Shown: positions 1-14,481 of the stretch, piece after piece
Layout of the letters: every line of letters starts with the position of its first letter
How positions within the stretch are numbered: the first letter of the stretch is position 1
DNA from: Streptomyces roseolus
GTDB taxonomy: Bacteria; Actinomycetota; Actinomycetes; Streptomycetales; Streptomycetaceae
Assembly (NCBI RefSeq): GCF_014649855.1
Contig: NZ_BMTV01000003.1
Span: 157,849 to 221,848, forward strand
Direction: 5' to 3'
DNA length: 64,000 nt
The notes under the pieces: model-generated
Seen by the model: only the letters and a program-made list of their open reading frames with translations
Databases searched by the model: none
What the model was told of the DNA's origin: nothing
Translations under genes and position numbers: made by a program

Positions 1-579
1 AACGGGCGCTCCACCAAGAGCTTCCTCGACGAGGGACGGCTCGACCCGATCACCGCCGCCCTGCGCCCGGGGGACGTCCTGCTCGTGCAGTTCGGGCACA
101 ACGACTCCAAGTCCACCGACCCCGCCCGGTACGCCGCCCCCTGGGGCGCCTACCAGGACAACCTGCGGGTCTTCGTCGAGGCCGCCCGCTCCCGGGGCGC
201 GCTCCCGGTGATCGCGACCTCCGTCGAGCGGCGCCGCTTCGACGCCGCCGGCACCGCCCAGCGCTCGCTCGGCGACTACCCGGCCGCCGCCCGCGCGGTC
301 GCCGCCGCCTCCGGCACACCGCTCCTCGACATCGAGGCGCTGTCCCTGGAGCTGTGGCAGCGGCTCGGCCCCGAGGCGACCAAGACGTACTTCAACTGGA
401 CCGCCACCGAGCAGGACAACACCCACTTCAACCCGCCCGGCGCGATCGAGGTGGCCCGGCTCGTGGCCCGTGAACTGCTCCGCACCCGGGTCCTCGCCCC
501 GCGCGAGACCCGCCGGCTCGACGACGACATCCCCACCGACCGGATCACCTGGCCTCCGGCCGTCCCGTCCGCATCCTGA
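1..579 (+). CDS. Rhamnogalacturonan acetylesterase (CE12, SGNH hydrolase), 5' end missing
   Basis: The reading frame is open from base 1, so the start lies outside the window and 192 codons are visible. The SGNH block III motif GHND appears at about visible residue 33, and the catalytic Asp-x-x-His block is seen as DNTHFNPPGA near the C-terminus. The nucleophile block (GDS) must be upstream. CE12 enzymes remove acetyl esters from the RG-I backbone so that lyases can act. The stop is 12 bp before a pectate lyase on the same strand, so the two probably form one pectin operon. A second CE12 gene lies at 14482-15534. Confidence 0.9.
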   Translation, partial: NGRSTKSFLDEGRLDPITAALRPGDVLLVQFGHNDSKSTDPARYAAPWGAYQDNLRVFVEAARSRGALPVIATSVERRRFDAAGTAQRSLGDYPAAARAVAAASGTPLLDIEALSLELWQRLGPEATKTYFNWTATEQDNTHFNPPGAIEVARLVARELLRTRVLAPRETRRLDDDIPTDRITWPPAVPSAS

Positions 580-591
580 GGAGAACCGCGC

Positions 592-1887
592 GTGAACAGA
601 AGCACGAAGCTCGGGGCGGTGGCCGCCGCCGCCCTCGTCCTCACCGTCACCGCGCCCGCCGCCGGCGCCCACTCCGGCCGCCCCACGGGCTCCGACCCGG
701 CCCGCGCCACCCTCCCCGCCGGTGACGGCTGGGCCTCCGTCGGCGCCGGCACCACCGGCGGAGCCGCCGCCGACGCCTCCCGCGTCTTCACCGTCACCAC
801 CTGGGCCGAGCTGCGGGCCGCGCTCGCCGTCCCCGGCACCGAGCCCCGCATCGTCAAGGTCGTCGGCACCCTGGACGCCGTCGAGGCCGGCTGCGCCGCC
901 TTCGAGGCCCCCGGCTACGACTTCCAGCAGTACCTCGCCGACTACGACCCCGCCGTGTGGGGGTACGAGACCGAGGTCAGCGGCCCGCAGGAGCAGGCGC
1001 GCGCCGCCTCCGCCACCGCCCAGGGCCAGGCCATCAAGGTCAAGGTGCCCGCCAACACCACCCTCGTGGGCGTCGGCCGGAACGCGACGATCCTCGGCGG
1101 CAGCCTCCAGGTCACCGGCGTCGACAACGTGGTGATCCGCAACCTGAGGCTGGAGAGCCCGCTCGACTGCTTCCCGCAGTGGGACCCGACGGACGGCGCC
1201 ACCGGCGCCTGGAACTCGGAGTACGACAGCCTGGTCGTGTACGGCTCCACCCACGTCTGGATCGACCACAACACCTTCACCGACGGCCGCTACCCGGACA
1301 GTTCGCTGCCGGAGTACTACGGCGAGGTGTACCAGCAGCACGACGGCGAGCTGGACGTGGTGCGCGGCGCCGACCTCGTCACCGTCTCGTGGAACGTCTT
1401 CACCGACCACGACAAGACGCTGATGATCGGCAACAGCGACAGCGCGGGCGCCACCGACCGCGGCAAGCTCCGCGTCACCCTCCACCACAACCTCTTCGAC
1501 GACGTGGTGGAGCGGGCGCCGCGGGTCCGCTTCGGCCAGGTCGACGCGTACAACAACCACTTCAAGGTGCCGGACGCGAACTACGTGTACAGCCTGGGCA
1601 TCGGCCTCGAATCGCAGCTGTACGCGGAGAAGAACGCCTTCACGCTCGGCTCCGAGGTGCCCGCCGGCAAGATCCTGAAGAAGTGGAAGGACGCGCCCGT
1701 CACCACCACCGGCAACTACGTCAACGGACGCCCGGTCGACCTCCTGGCCGTCCACAACGAGCAGTTCCCGGAGGAGACGCTGCGCGGCGACGCGGGCTGG
1801 GCGCCCACGCTGCGCACCCGGGTGGACCACCCGAGGGCCGTCCCGTTCCTCGTCGGCCTCCACGCCGGCGCCGGCCGCCTGCGCTGA
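592..1887 (+). CDS. Secreted pectate lyase, PL1 family
   Basis: This 431-residue protein starts at GTG with GAGGAG just upstream. It has a Sec signal peptide (hydrophobic stretch at residues 8-26, A-x-A like end). The PL1 beta-helix signatures are WIDHN at about 223-227 and RAPRVRFG at about 308-315, followed by the NNH turn. Many histidine- and aspartate-rich stretches are consistent with calcium-assisted beta-elimination of polygalacturonate. It follows the CE12 esterase and precedes a pectinesterase, so the three secreted enzymes plausibly deacetylate, demethylate and cleave pectin together. The family call is firm; the exact substrate preference (pectate or pectin) is inferred. Confidence 0.93.
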   Translation: MNRSTKLGAVAAAALVLTVTAPAAGAHSGRPTGSDPARATLPAGDGWASVGAGTTGGAAADASRVFTVTTWAELRAALAVPGTEPRIVKVVGTLDAVEAGCAAFEAPGYDFQQYLADYDPAVWGYETEVSGPQEQARAASATAQGQAIKVKVPANTTLVGVGRNATILGGSLQVTGVDNVVIRNLRLESPLDCFPQWDPTDGATGAWNSEYDSLVVYGSTHVWIDHNTFTDGRYPDSSLPEYYGEVYQQHDGELDVVRGADLVTVSWNVFTDHDKTLMIGNSDSAGATDRGKLRVTLHHNLFDDVVERAPRVRFGQVDAYNNHFKVPDANYVYSLGIGLESQLYAEKNAFTLGSEVPAGKILKKWKDAPVTTTGNYVNGRPVDLLAVHNEQFPEETLRGDAGWAPTLRTRVDHPRAVPFLVGLHAGAGRLR

Positions 1888-1901
1888 GCGAGCCCCCTGC
1901 C

Positions 1902-1955
1902 CCGGGCCGGGGCGGAGCGCGGCACCCCCGTCCCGTCGCGCCCGCCCCGGCCCGG
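1902..1955. terminator. GC-rich inverted repeat after pectate lyase
   Basis: A 14-bp perfect stem (1902-1915 with 1942-1955) surrounds a 26-nt loop and is followed by a short T-containing run. It lies between the pectate lyase stop and the pectinesterase start. It could be an intrinsic terminator or an intercistronic processing hairpin. Confidence 0.45.
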
Positions 1956-1999
1956 TCCTTTCCCCGGCCGTTCCCGACCGTCCCCGAAGGAGCTTCCGC

Positions 2000-3136
2000 A
2001 TGCCCTCGCGCCACCTCCGCACCTCCCCCGGCCGCCGCGCCTTCCTCGCCGGCGCCGGCGCGGCGCTCACCGCCCTCGCCCTGCCGGCGGCGCCCGCCGC
2101 CGCCTCCGTGTCCGCCGGCCCGTTCGGCCGGTACGGCTCGCCCGCCGCGCGGCTCTCCGCGAAGACGCTGTACGTCCATCCCGGCGGCCTCGGCGACCAC
2201 ACCTCCGTCCAGGCCGCGGTGAGCGCCGCGTCCGGGACCGGCTGGACGCTGGTCCTGGCGCCGGGCACGTACCGGGAGACGGTCGTGGTGACCGCCGCCC
2301 GCACGGGCATGACGTGGATCGGGGCCAGCGGGAACGCCAAGGACGTGGTCGTCGTATACGACAAGGCCGCGGGCACCCCGAAGCCGGACGGCTCCGGCAC
2401 GTACGGCACCACGGGGTCGGCGACGGTCACCCTCCAGGCGGCGGACTTCACCGCGCACGCCGTCACCTTCGCCAACGACTTCCTCCGCACCGACCTGCCG
2501 GGGAACCCGGGCACGCAGGCGGTGGCGCTGAAGGCGCAGGGCGACCGCTCGGCCTTCTTCCACTGCCGCTTCCTGGGCCACCAGGACACCCTGTACGCGG
2601 ACTCGATGTCCCTGGCGGCCTTCGCCCGGCAGTACTACGCGCACTGTTACGTCGAGGGGGACGTGGACTTCGTCTTCGGGCGGGCCACGGCCGTCTTCGA
2701 GCACTGCCACTTCCGGACGCTGGTCCGCCCGGACCTGGCCGGCGCCCCGTACGGCTTCGTCTTCGCGCCCTCCACGGCCCGCGCCAACCCGTACGGCTTC
2801 CTCGCCGCCCGCTGCCGGGTCACCAGCGAGGCCCCGGACGGCTTCTACAAGCTCGCCCGGCCGTGGGTGCCCGGCTCCGACCCGACGGCCTGGCCGTCGC
2901 TGGTGGTCCGGGAGAGCGTGCTGTCCGCGGGCGTCGACGCCGCGGCCCCGTACGCGAACATGCGGGCCGAGCACCCCTGGCAGCTGCAGCGCTTCGCGGA
3001 GTACCGCAACACGGGCCGGGGGGCGCGGGCCACGGTCCCGGAGAACCGTCCGCTGCTGACGGCCGAACAGGCCGCCGTCGCGACCCCGGCCGCGTACCTG
3101 GGCGACTGGACCCCGGACGGCACCTTCTGCCCCTGA
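2000..3136 (+). CDS. Secreted pectinesterase, CE8 family, Tat exported
   Basis: This 378-residue protein starts at ATG after an AAGGAG ribosome binding site. The N-terminus has a twin-arginine signal (GRRAFLAG, residues 12-19) followed by a hydrophobic segment and an AAA-type cleavage site near 36. CE8 motifs appear in order: APGTYRE, QAVAL, GHQDTL at about 193-198, DFVFG at about 223-227 with its catalytic Asp, and ARPW at 287-290. The enzyme removes methyl esters from homogalacturonan, giving substrate for the pectate lyase upstream. Length is normal for single-domain bacterial pectinesterases. Confidence 0.93.
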   Translation: MPSRHLRTSPGRRAFLAGAGAALTALALPAAPAAASVSAGPFGRYGSPAARLSAKTLYVHPGGLGDHTSVQAAVSAASGTGWTLVLAPGTYRETVVVTAARTGMTWIGASGNAKDVVVVYDKAAGTPKPDGSGTYGTTGSATVTLQAADFTAHAVTFANDFLRTDLPGNPGTQAVALKAQGDRSAFFHCRFLGHQDTLYADSMSLAAFARQYYAHCYVEGDVDFVFGRATAVFEHCHFRTLVRPDLAGAPYGFVFAPSTARANPYGFLAARCRVTSEAPDGFYKLARPWVPGSDPTAWPSLVVRESVLSAGVDAAAPYANMRAEHPWQLQRFAEYRNTGRGARATVPENRPLLTAEQAAVATPAAYLGDWTPDGTFCP

Positions 3137-3267
3137 TCCCTTCCCGTTCTTCGCTTCAGCGGTAAAAAAGTCATGAAATCAACCATTTTCTTCCCTCAAG
3201 GAGGTGTTTCCACCTCGATGCACCGGAAAGTCGCCGGGAGACCGCGACAACGCATGGAGGGTGGAAC

Positions 3268-4200
3268 ATGATCGCCAAGGAACAGATACCGACCGTGCTG
3301 GACCATCCCGTCTACGACACCGAGGGGCACAAGATCGGTGACGCCAAGAGCGTCTACCTCGACGACGCCACCGGCCGTCCCGAATGGGTCACCGTCAAGA
3401 CCGGTCTGCTCGGCACCGGCGAGTCCTTCGTGCCGATCAAGGACGCTTCCCTGGTCCACGACCATCTGGAGGTCCCCTACCCCAAGGACCGGGTCAAGGG
3501 AGCACCGGACGTCGACGTCGACGACCAGGGGCACCTCGGGGAACGCGAGGAACGGCGCCTCTACGAGTACTACGGGCTCTCCTGGGACGACGCCTGGCAC
3601 CGGGCCAACCAGCCCGGCGAGGGGGGCTGGGCCCACGGCGGCACCGCGGGCACGGCCGGCATGGCCGGAGCGGCCGGCACCGCCGGCATGGCCGGGACGA
3701 CCGGGGACCGGGACAGGGCCGACATGACCCCGACCGGGGAGACGACCGGCGCGGCCGGGATGTCCGGGACCGCGGGCATGAAGGGCGACCTCGGGCCCGC
3801 CCCGGACGCGATGACCCGCTCCGAGGAGCAGATGCACGTCGGCACCGAGCAGGTCGAGACCGGCCGCGCGCGGCTGCGCAAGTACGTCGTCACGGAAGAG
3901 GTCCAGCAGACCGTGCCGGTGCGCCACGAAGAGGTGCGCGTGGTGCGTGAGCCGATCACCGAGGCCAACCGCGACGAGGCCCTGTCCGGCCCCGAGATCA
4001 CCGAGGCCGAGCACGAGGTGATCCTCCACGAGGAGCGCCCGGTCGTCGAGACGCGGGCGGTGCCGGTGGAGCGGGTCCGCCTGGAGACGGACGAGGTCTC
4101 CGAGGAGCAGACGGTCACCGGTGAGGTCCGCAAGGAGCGCATCGAGGTCGAGACGGACGACACGATCGTCGCCCGCGAGGACGACGAGCGCGGCATGTGA
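3268..4200 (+). CDS. PRC-barrel and DUF2382 (YsnF/AvaK) stress protein
   Basis: This 310-residue protein starts at ATG with GGAGGG upstream. The N-terminal 110 residues form a PRC-barrel domain (VLDHPVYDTEGHKIGDAKSV). A low-complexity Gly/Ala/Thr/Met linker with repeated GTAGMAG follows at about 125-185. The C-terminal 110 residues are a highly charged DUF2382 domain (LRKYVVTEEVQQTVPVRHEEV). Proteins of this layout are common in actinomycetes and are often induced under osmotic or general stress; the molecular role is not known. It is not related to the flanking pectin genes. The upstream spacer is AT-richer than its surroundings and likely holds its own promoter. Confidence 0.88.
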   Translation: MIAKEQIPTVLDHPVYDTEGHKIGDAKSVYLDDATGRPEWVTVKTGLLGTGESFVPIKDASLVHDHLEVPYPKDRVKGAPDVDVDDQGHLGEREERRLYEYYGLSWDDAWHRANQPGEGGWAHGGTAGTAGMAGAAGTAGMAGTTGDRDRADMTPTGETTGAAGMSGTAGMKGDLGPAPDAMTRSEEQMHVGTEQVETGRARLRKYVVTEEVQQTVPVRHEEVRVVREPITEANRDEALSGPEITEAEHEVILHEERPVVETRAVPVERVRLETDEVSEEQTVTGEVRKERIEVETDDTIVAREDDERGM

Positions 4201-4230
4201 GGTGCGCGCCGTCGGAACCCCGGTATGAGC

Positions 4231-4259
4231 GGGGCCGGGCCGCCGGACGGCCCGGCCCC
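4231..4259. terminator. Bidirectional intrinsic terminator
   Basis: A perfect 12-bp GC stem (4231-4242 with 4248-4259) encloses the 5-nt loop ccgga, 30 bp after the PRC-barrel gene stop. There is no U-tract, as is usual in Streptomyces. It probably also ends transcripts coming from the minus-strand remnant to its right. Confidence 0.75.
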
Positions 4260-4264
4260 TGCGC

Positions 4265-4450
4265 ACGGGGTCGGACGAGCAGGTCCACGCAGTCGAGGGC
4301 GGTGCCCGGGCTCAGGAAGCCGGTTCCGGTCGAGCCGCTGACGACGTCCAGCCGGAGCACGTTGTACGGGGACGGGTCCGCCCTCCACGCGCTCGCGGGG
4401 ACGCTGTACGTGAAGGTGTGGTTGTTGCCCCGGTACGAGCCGGTGGTGAG
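4265..4450 (-). pseudogene. C-terminal remnant of a PL4-type rhamnogalacturonan lyase
   Basis: On the minus strand, about 60 codons read TTGSYRGNNHTFTYSVPAS, then a block ending VVSGSTGTGFLSP and ALDCVDLLV. This looks like the last strands of the carbohydrate-binding-like domain III that closes PL4 rhamnogalacturonan lyases. The match is from memory of the family. No start codon, no catalytic domain and no stop at the expected place are present; upstream it runs into the 3' end of the sigma partner gene. I read it as a deletion remnant in an otherwise pectin-degrading neighbourhood. It could instead be a coincidental open stretch, but the residue pattern is protein-like and the frame carries few rare codons. 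Confidence 0.55.
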
Positions 4451-4578
4451 GGAGCGGGTCGACGCCCTCGTCGGCCGCTTCTCCGGTCCGCGGAAGAGGA
4501 TCGGGCAGCCGCTCGACCGGCCCTTCGGCCACGGGGCCGCGGACCGGCCGGACGCCGACGGCCGGCTGAGCCGTCCCG

Positions 4579-5219
4579 TCAGCCGAAGCCGCCCCTGAGG
4601 GTGGTGCGGCCGCCGTCCCGGGCGGTGAGGACGACGGTGTACGCGTCGGCCGAGGCGTCCCGGGTGCCCTCCGCGTGGTTGTACTGGGCGGCGAAGGTGT
4701 GCGGTCCCGGGGGCACCGCGCGGCCCTCCTTCAGGGTCCAGCGGTAGACGAGGGCGCCGGCCTCCTCCGCGACGGCGACCGTGAAGTCGTCGGCGGGACG
4801 GGTCTGCCAGTGGCCGGTGCTCACGATCCCGCCGGTGAGCGCGACCCGCAGCTCGACCGTGAGACCCGCGACCTCGGCGTCCGTGGTGACGGCGAGGTCG
4901 CTCTGCGCCCACCAGCGGTTGCTGCCGGCGTCGATGGTGCCGGCCGCACGGGCCGCCGGGCCGGGCACGGCGACGCCTCCCGACGGGGGCGCGGGCCGGT
5001 CCCGGAGGGTGGTGACGGCCAGGCCGCCGAGACCGAGGACCCCGGCCACGGTGGCGGCCACCGCGACCGCGACCGTCCAGCGGCGCCGCGGCGGCCGGAC
5101 GCGGGCCGGCGGCGGGCCGGCCGTCATGCCCCGCTCGACGCGGGCCAGCATCCGGGCGTGGTCGGGGCGGTGCGCGGCCGCCGCCTCGCGCAGTTCGCCG
5201 CGCAGGCGTGTCTCGTCCA

Positions 5220-5220
<1 letters not shown>
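4579..5220 (-). CDS. Membrane-anchored partner of SigE-family sigma factor (putative anti-sigma)
   Basis: This 213-residue protein starts at an ATG that overlaps the sigma factor stop by one base (TGATG), so the two are translationally coupled. A charged N-terminus of about 45 residues (MDETRLRGELREAAAAH) precedes one transmembrane segment at about 48-70. An extracytoplasmic domain of about 140 residues follows, rich in beta-type sequence (WTLKEGRAVPPGPHTF). This layout fits the membrane proteins found after SigE-family sigma factors in Streptomyces. No zinc-binding HxxxCxxC motif is present, so the anti-sigma role is inferred from context only. Confidence 0.75.
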
Positions 5221-10532
<5,312 letters not shown>

Positions 10533-10618
10533 GGGCTGTCTCCCCCCCGGGATACGGTGACGCCGCCGTGACCGGGCAGGGCGGCGGTGATCAGCGGCAT
10601 CCTACGGGCGCCCGCGGC

Positions 10619-11290
10619 TCACCGGCCCGGGGCCACGAGGCCGAACTCGTAGGCCAGGATCACCAGGTGGATGCGGTCGCGGGCGGCGAGCCGGGTGAGC
10701 AGCCGGGCCACATGGGCCTTGGCGGTGGCCGGGCTGATGAAGAGCTCGCCCGCGATCTCCTGGTTGGACAGTCCGCGCCCCACGAGGGTGAGGACCTCCC
10801 GCTCGCGGTCGGTCACGGTCTCGGGGAGGGGCCGGGCGGCGGGGGCGACGGGGGCGGGCGGCCGGGCGAAGGCGGCGATCAGACGGGTGGTCACGGCCGG
10901 GGCGATCAGCGCGTCCCCGCCCGCGACCACCCGGACGGCGTTGAGGATGTCGTCGAGGTCCATGTCCTTGACGAGGAAGCCGCAGGCTCCGGCGCGCAGC
11001 GCCCCGTACACGTTCTCGTCGTCGTCGAAGGTGGTCAGGACCAGCACCCGGGCGCCGCTGGGGCCTTCGGAGATGAGCCGGGTCGCCTCGATGCCGTCCG
11101 TGCCCGGCATCCGTACGTCCATCAGCACCACGTCGGGGCGGGTCCGCTCGGCCAGGACGACCGCCTCGGCACCGTCGGCGGCCTCGCCGACCACGTCGAG
11201 ACCGGGCGTCTCGGCGGCGAGCAGGCGCAGGCCCGCCCTGATGAGGGGCTGGTCGTCGACGAGGAGGAGCCGGACGGGGACGGCCGTCAC
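10619..11290 (-). CDS. NarL/FixJ-family response regulator
   Basis: The GTG at 11290 overlaps the histidine kinase stop (GTGA, 4 bp) and gives 223 residues. The receiver domain has Asp12-Asp13, the phospho-acceptor Asp58 in VVLMDVRMPG, Thr in VLVLTTFDD and Lys in GFLVKDMD. The LuxR-type HTH is near the C-terminus (LTDREREVLTLVG-like, then GLSNQEIAGELFISPATAKAH). It forms a pair with the kinase upstream. The pair is divergent from an ABC exporter operon, which is the likely target. Confidence 0.93.
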   Translation of the reverse strand: MTAVPVRLLLVDDQPLIRAGLRLLAAETPGLDVVGEAADGAEAVVLAERTRPDVVLMDVRMPGTDGIEATRLISEGPSGARVLVLTTFDDDENVYGALRAGACGFLVKDMDLDDILNAVRVVAGGDALIAPAVTTRLIAAFARPPAPVAPAARPLPETVTDREREVLTLVGRGLSNQEIAGELFISPATAKAHVARLLTRLAARDRIHLVILAYEFGLVAPGR

Positions 11291-12480
11291 CGGGCCTCCT
11301 CCGGGACGGGCAGGCGGGCCGCGACGCGGAAGCCGCCGCCCGGTCGCGGTCCGGCCGTGAACTCGCCGCGCAGCAGGGCGACCCGCTCGCGCATGCCGGT
11401 GATGCCGTAGCCGGCGCCGGATCCCCGAGGGCCGTCCCCGCGGCCACCGGCCCGGGCCGGGAGACCGGGGCCGTCGTCCGTGATCTCGACGCCGACCGCG
11501 TCGCCGCTCAGGTCGACGACGACCCGGCAGGCGTCGGTGCGCGCGTGCCGCACCACGTTGGTGACCCCTTCCTGCACGATCCGGTACGCGGCGAGCTCCA
11601 CGTCCGGCGGAAGCCCCCGGGGCGCGCCGCGCCGCTCCAGGCCGACGCGCACGCCCGCGCCGGCGGTGGCCGCGACGAGCCGGTCGAGGTCGGCGAGACC
11701 GGGCGCGGGCTCGCGCGGCGCGGCCTCGGGGTCGTCCGCGCGGAGGGCGACCAGCATCCGGCGCAGCCCGGCCAGGGTGTCCTTCCCGGTGCTCTCGATC
11801 GCGGCGAGCGCCCGGTGGGCCTCCTCGGGCCGGGACCCGGCGACCCGGCGGCCGACCCCGGCCTGGATGGTGATGACGCCGATGCTGTGCGCCACCATGT
11901 CGTGGAGTTCGCGGGCGATGCGCAGCCGTTCCGCCGTGACGGCCTCGGCCGCCTCCCGCGACCGCAGCTCCCGGGCGTGGCGGCGCCGCTCGCGCAGCAG
12001 GTGGCCGGCCGTCCAGGCCAGCGCGGTGGTGAGCACGAGGACGACGAGGTGGGAGACGTACGCGTCCGCGCCGGTCCGCGCGAACCCCAGGGAGAGGGCC
12101 TGGACGGCGAGGGTCGCGGCGGCCGCCGCCGCGGCGGCGCGGGGACGGCGGGTGGCGGCCACGTACGCCACGGCGAGGCCGGCGAGGAGCGCCTGCGTCT
12201 GGCCGAGCTGCCAGCCGGCGCCCGTGCCGGGCCGGTACACGGCGGCGATCCGTGAGGAGGCCGCGACCGCCGCCGAGGCCGAACCGGCCAGGAACACGGC
12301 GAGCGCGGTCCCCGGGCGGCGCGGGAAGAGCGGGACGACCAGCGCCGCCGACAGCACGGGCAGCACGAGGCGTGTCCCGGTGGGCTCCGCGGTGTGCAGG
12401 ACCACGGCGGTCGGCACCACGAGATAGGCGAGGGCGGCGGCCCAGGTGAGCGCACGGGCCACGGCCGGGGGAACGGTCAT
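11287..12480 (-). CDS. Sensor histidine kinase, HisKA_3 type
   Basis: This 397-residue protein starts at ATG. The first 150 residues form four to five transmembrane helices with little extracytoplasmic sequence, so it probably senses the membrane state or a lipophilic ligand. The dimerisation/phosphoacceptor helix is ERLRIARELHDMVAHSIG with His193. The ATPase domain has EGVTNVVRHA (N box) and ITDDGPGL (G1 box). It is coupled to the NarL-type regulator by a 4-bp overlap and is divergent from the ABC transporter genes at 12.6-14.5 kb. Confidence 0.93.
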   Translation of the reverse strand: MTVPPAVARALTWAAALAYLVVPTAVVLHTAEPTGTRLVLPVLSAALVVPLFPRRPGTALAVFLAGSASAAVAASSRIAAVYRPGTGAGWQLGQTQALLAGLAVAYVAATRRPRAAAAAAAATLAVQALSLGFARTGADAYVSHLVVLVLTTALAWTAGHLLRERRRHARELRSREAAEAVTAERLRIARELHDMVAHSIGVITIQAGVGRRVAGSRPEEAHRALAAIESTGKDTLAGLRRMLVALRADDPEAAPREPAPGLADLDRLVAATAGAGVRVGLERRGAPRGLPPDVELAAYRIVQEGVTNVVRHARTDACRVVVDLSGDAVGVEITDDGPGLPARAGGRGDGPRGSGAGYGITGMRERVALLRGEFTAGPRPGGGFRVAARLPVPEEAR

Positions 12481-12603
12481 GCGGGAATCCTAGGAAGCGC
12501 CCCCGGGCGGCGCATCGGCCCGGCGGCTTACGCCCGCGGGCCACAGGACCGGCCCCGGGGCGCGCCCCGGGGCCGATGCCGGGAGGGGGCGTCCGGCGGC
12601 AGC

Positions 12604-13599
12604 GTGGACGGCGTGATCGAAGCGAACGCACTCACCAGACGCTACGGCGCCGTCACGGCGGTCGACCGGCTGTCCTTCACCGTCCGGCCGGGCCGTGTGA
12701 CCGGCTTCCTCGGACCCAACGGGGCGGGCAAGTCCACCACCCTGCGCATGATCCTCGGCCTCACCGCGCCGACCTCCGGCACGGTGACGGTCGACGGGCG
12801 GCCGTTCCGCGACCGGCCGCGCGGACTCCGGCACGTCGGCGCCCTCCTCGACGCCCACGAGGTGCACGGGGGCCGTACCGCCCGCGCCCACCTCTCCGCG
12901 CTGGCCCACGGCAACGGCCTGCCGGCCCGCCGGGTCGAGGAGGTCCTCGGGACGGTCGGGCTCGCCGCCGCGGCCGGCCGGCGGATCGGCGGCTTCTCGC
13001 TGGGCATGAAGCAGCGGCTCGGGATCGCCGCCGCGCTCCTCGGCGATCCTCCCGTCCTCCTCTTCGACGAACCGCTCAACGGCCTCGACCCGGAGGGCGT
13101 GCGCTGGGTGCGGGGCCTGTTCCGGTCGCTGGCCGCGGAGGGCCGGGCGGTCCTGGTCTCCAGCCACCTCATGGGCGAGATGGAGCACACCGCCGACGAC
13201 CTGCTCGTGATGGGCCGGGGCCGGGTCGTCGCCGCCGAGCCGCTCGCCGTCTTCGCCGCCCGGGGCGGGGGCACGACCGTCACGGTCCGCACCCCGGACC
13301 CGTCGGCCCTCTCCGGCGCGCTGCGGGCCGAGCCGGGGGCGGCGCTCCGCGAGGCGGGCGACGGCGCCTTGACGGTGACCGGCGTCAGCGCCGAACGCGT
13401 CGGCGACCTGGCGCACGCGCACGGCGTGCGGCTGCACGCACTGGCCGCCCGGACGGCCTCGCTGGAGGAGGTCTTCCTGGAACTGACCGCCGACCGGGTC
13501 GAGTTCGGCGCGGCGGGGACCACCGGCGCCGGGTCTGTGCGCCCGGAACGCCCTGTCGCGTCCGTGTCCGTGCCCGGTCGTGAGGAGTCCGCCCGATGA
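12604..13599 (+). CDS. ABC transporter ATP-binding protein
   Basis: The start is GTG 12604 or GTG 12613. I prefer 12604 because the GGGAGGGGG ribosome site at 12581-12589 is better spaced; 12613 gives the more usual MIEANALTRRYG N-terminus. The Walker A is GPNGAGKST, the signature is FSLGMKQRLG and the Walker B is LLFDEPLNGLDPEG. A C-terminal extension of about 100 residues (DUF4162-like) ends the protein. The layout is that of exporters of the bacitracin / multidrug type. The stop overlaps the permease start by 4 bp (ATGA). The divergent two-component system is the likely regulator. Confidence 0.92.
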   Translation: MDGVIEANALTRRYGAVTAVDRLSFTVRPGRVTGFLGPNGAGKSTTLRMILGLTAPTSGTVTVDGRPFRDRPRGLRHVGALLDAHEVHGGRTARAHLSALAHGNGLPARRVEEVLGTVGLAAAAGRRIGGFSLGMKQRLGIAAALLGDPPVLLFDEPLNGLDPEGVRWVRGLFRSLAAEGRAVLVSSHLMGEMEHTADDLLVMGRGRVVAAEPLAVFAARGGGTTVTVRTPDPSALSGALRAEPGAALREAGDGALTVTGVSAERVGDLAHAHGVRLHALAARTASLEEVFLELTADRVEFGAAGTTGAGSVRPERPVASVSVPGREESAR

Positions 13600-14474
13600 A
13601 CGCCACCGCACCCGTCCGCCCCCTCGGCGCGCCGGCGGGACCGGCGCGGTTCCGGCATCTGCTCCGCTCGGAGTGGACCAAGCTGTGGTCGCTGCGCTCG
13701 ACCCCGTACGTCCTCGGCGCGGGCGGTCTCGTGGTGACGGGGATCTGCGTCAACGCGGCCCGGTCGAACGCGGACCGGCTCGACCGGGGCCCGCGCCCGG
13801 GGCCGGGTCCCTCGCGGGGGACCGGGAGCGCGCCCGAAGCCGCTCCTTTCGCGTTCGACGCCCTCGGGACCGCGTTCGTCGATCCCGCCTGGCAGTTGCT
13901 GATGGTGCTCGCCGCCTGCCTCGGCGCGGCCGCGCTCTCCGGCGAGTACGCGACGGGCCTGGCGCGGACCACGTTCGCGGCGGTGCCGGACCGGCGGTCG
14001 GTCGTGGCCGCGAAGGCGGTCGTGGTGACGGCGGTGCTGCTGGCCTTCGGCACCTGCGTGGCCCTGACGTCGTTCGCGGCGACCCAGGCGCTGCTGCGGG
14101 AGCACGGCGGCCTGTCGCCGGCGGATCCGGGCGCGGTACGGGCCGTCGTCGCGTCCGCGCTGCTCGCGCCGGTGTGCGGCCTGGTGGGCCTGGCGGCGGG
14201 GGCGCTGGTGCGTCACGCGGCCGGGGCCGCCGTCACGGTGATCGGCGTGCTCCTGCTGCTGCCCGCGCTGTTCCGGGGCGACACGTACCGCTGGGTCAGG
14301 GAGACGGGCCGTCTGCTGCCCCTGGACGCCTGGGGGACGCTCGTCCACGACCCGGCGCTGCCGGTGGCGGAGAAGTACCCGGCGACGGTGGCGGAGGCGT
14401 GGACCGTCCTCGGCGCCTGGGGGGTGGCGGGGCTCGTCGTCGCGGTGGCGGCGGTCCGCCACCGCGACGTCTGA
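13596..14474 (+). CDS. ABC transporter permease (ABC-2 type)
   Basis: This 292-residue protein starts at an ATG that overlaps the ATPase stop. It begins with FRHLLRSEWTKLWSLRST, a common opening of actinobacterial ABC-2 permeases. It then has six predicted membrane helices, with a longer extracytoplasmic loop between the first two (proline- and glycine-rich, about residues 55-90). Together with the ATPase it forms a complete exporter. The substrate cannot be told; antibiotic or lipid export is usual for such TCS-linked pairs. Confidence 0.88.
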   Translation: MNATAPVRPLGAPAGPARFRHLLRSEWTKLWSLRSTPYVLGAGGLVVTGICVNAARSNADRLDRGPRPGPGPSRGTGSAPEAAPFAFDALGTAFVDPAWQLLMVLAACLGAAALSGEYATGLARTTFAAVPDRRSVVAAKAVVVTAVLLAFGTCVALTSFAATQALLREHGGLSPADPGAVRAVVASALLAPVCGLVGLAAGALVRHAAGAAVTVIGVLLLLPALFRGDTYRWVRETGRLLPLDAWGTLVHDPALPVAEKYPATVAEAWTVLGAWGVAGLVVAVAAVRHRDV

Positions 14475-14481
14475 GCCGGCC

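Noticed and set aside
4197..4598. 133-residue plus-strand frame after the PRC-barrel gene
   Set aside because: It crosses the terminator hairpin and is antisense to the PL4-like remnant, which is the more protein-like reading.
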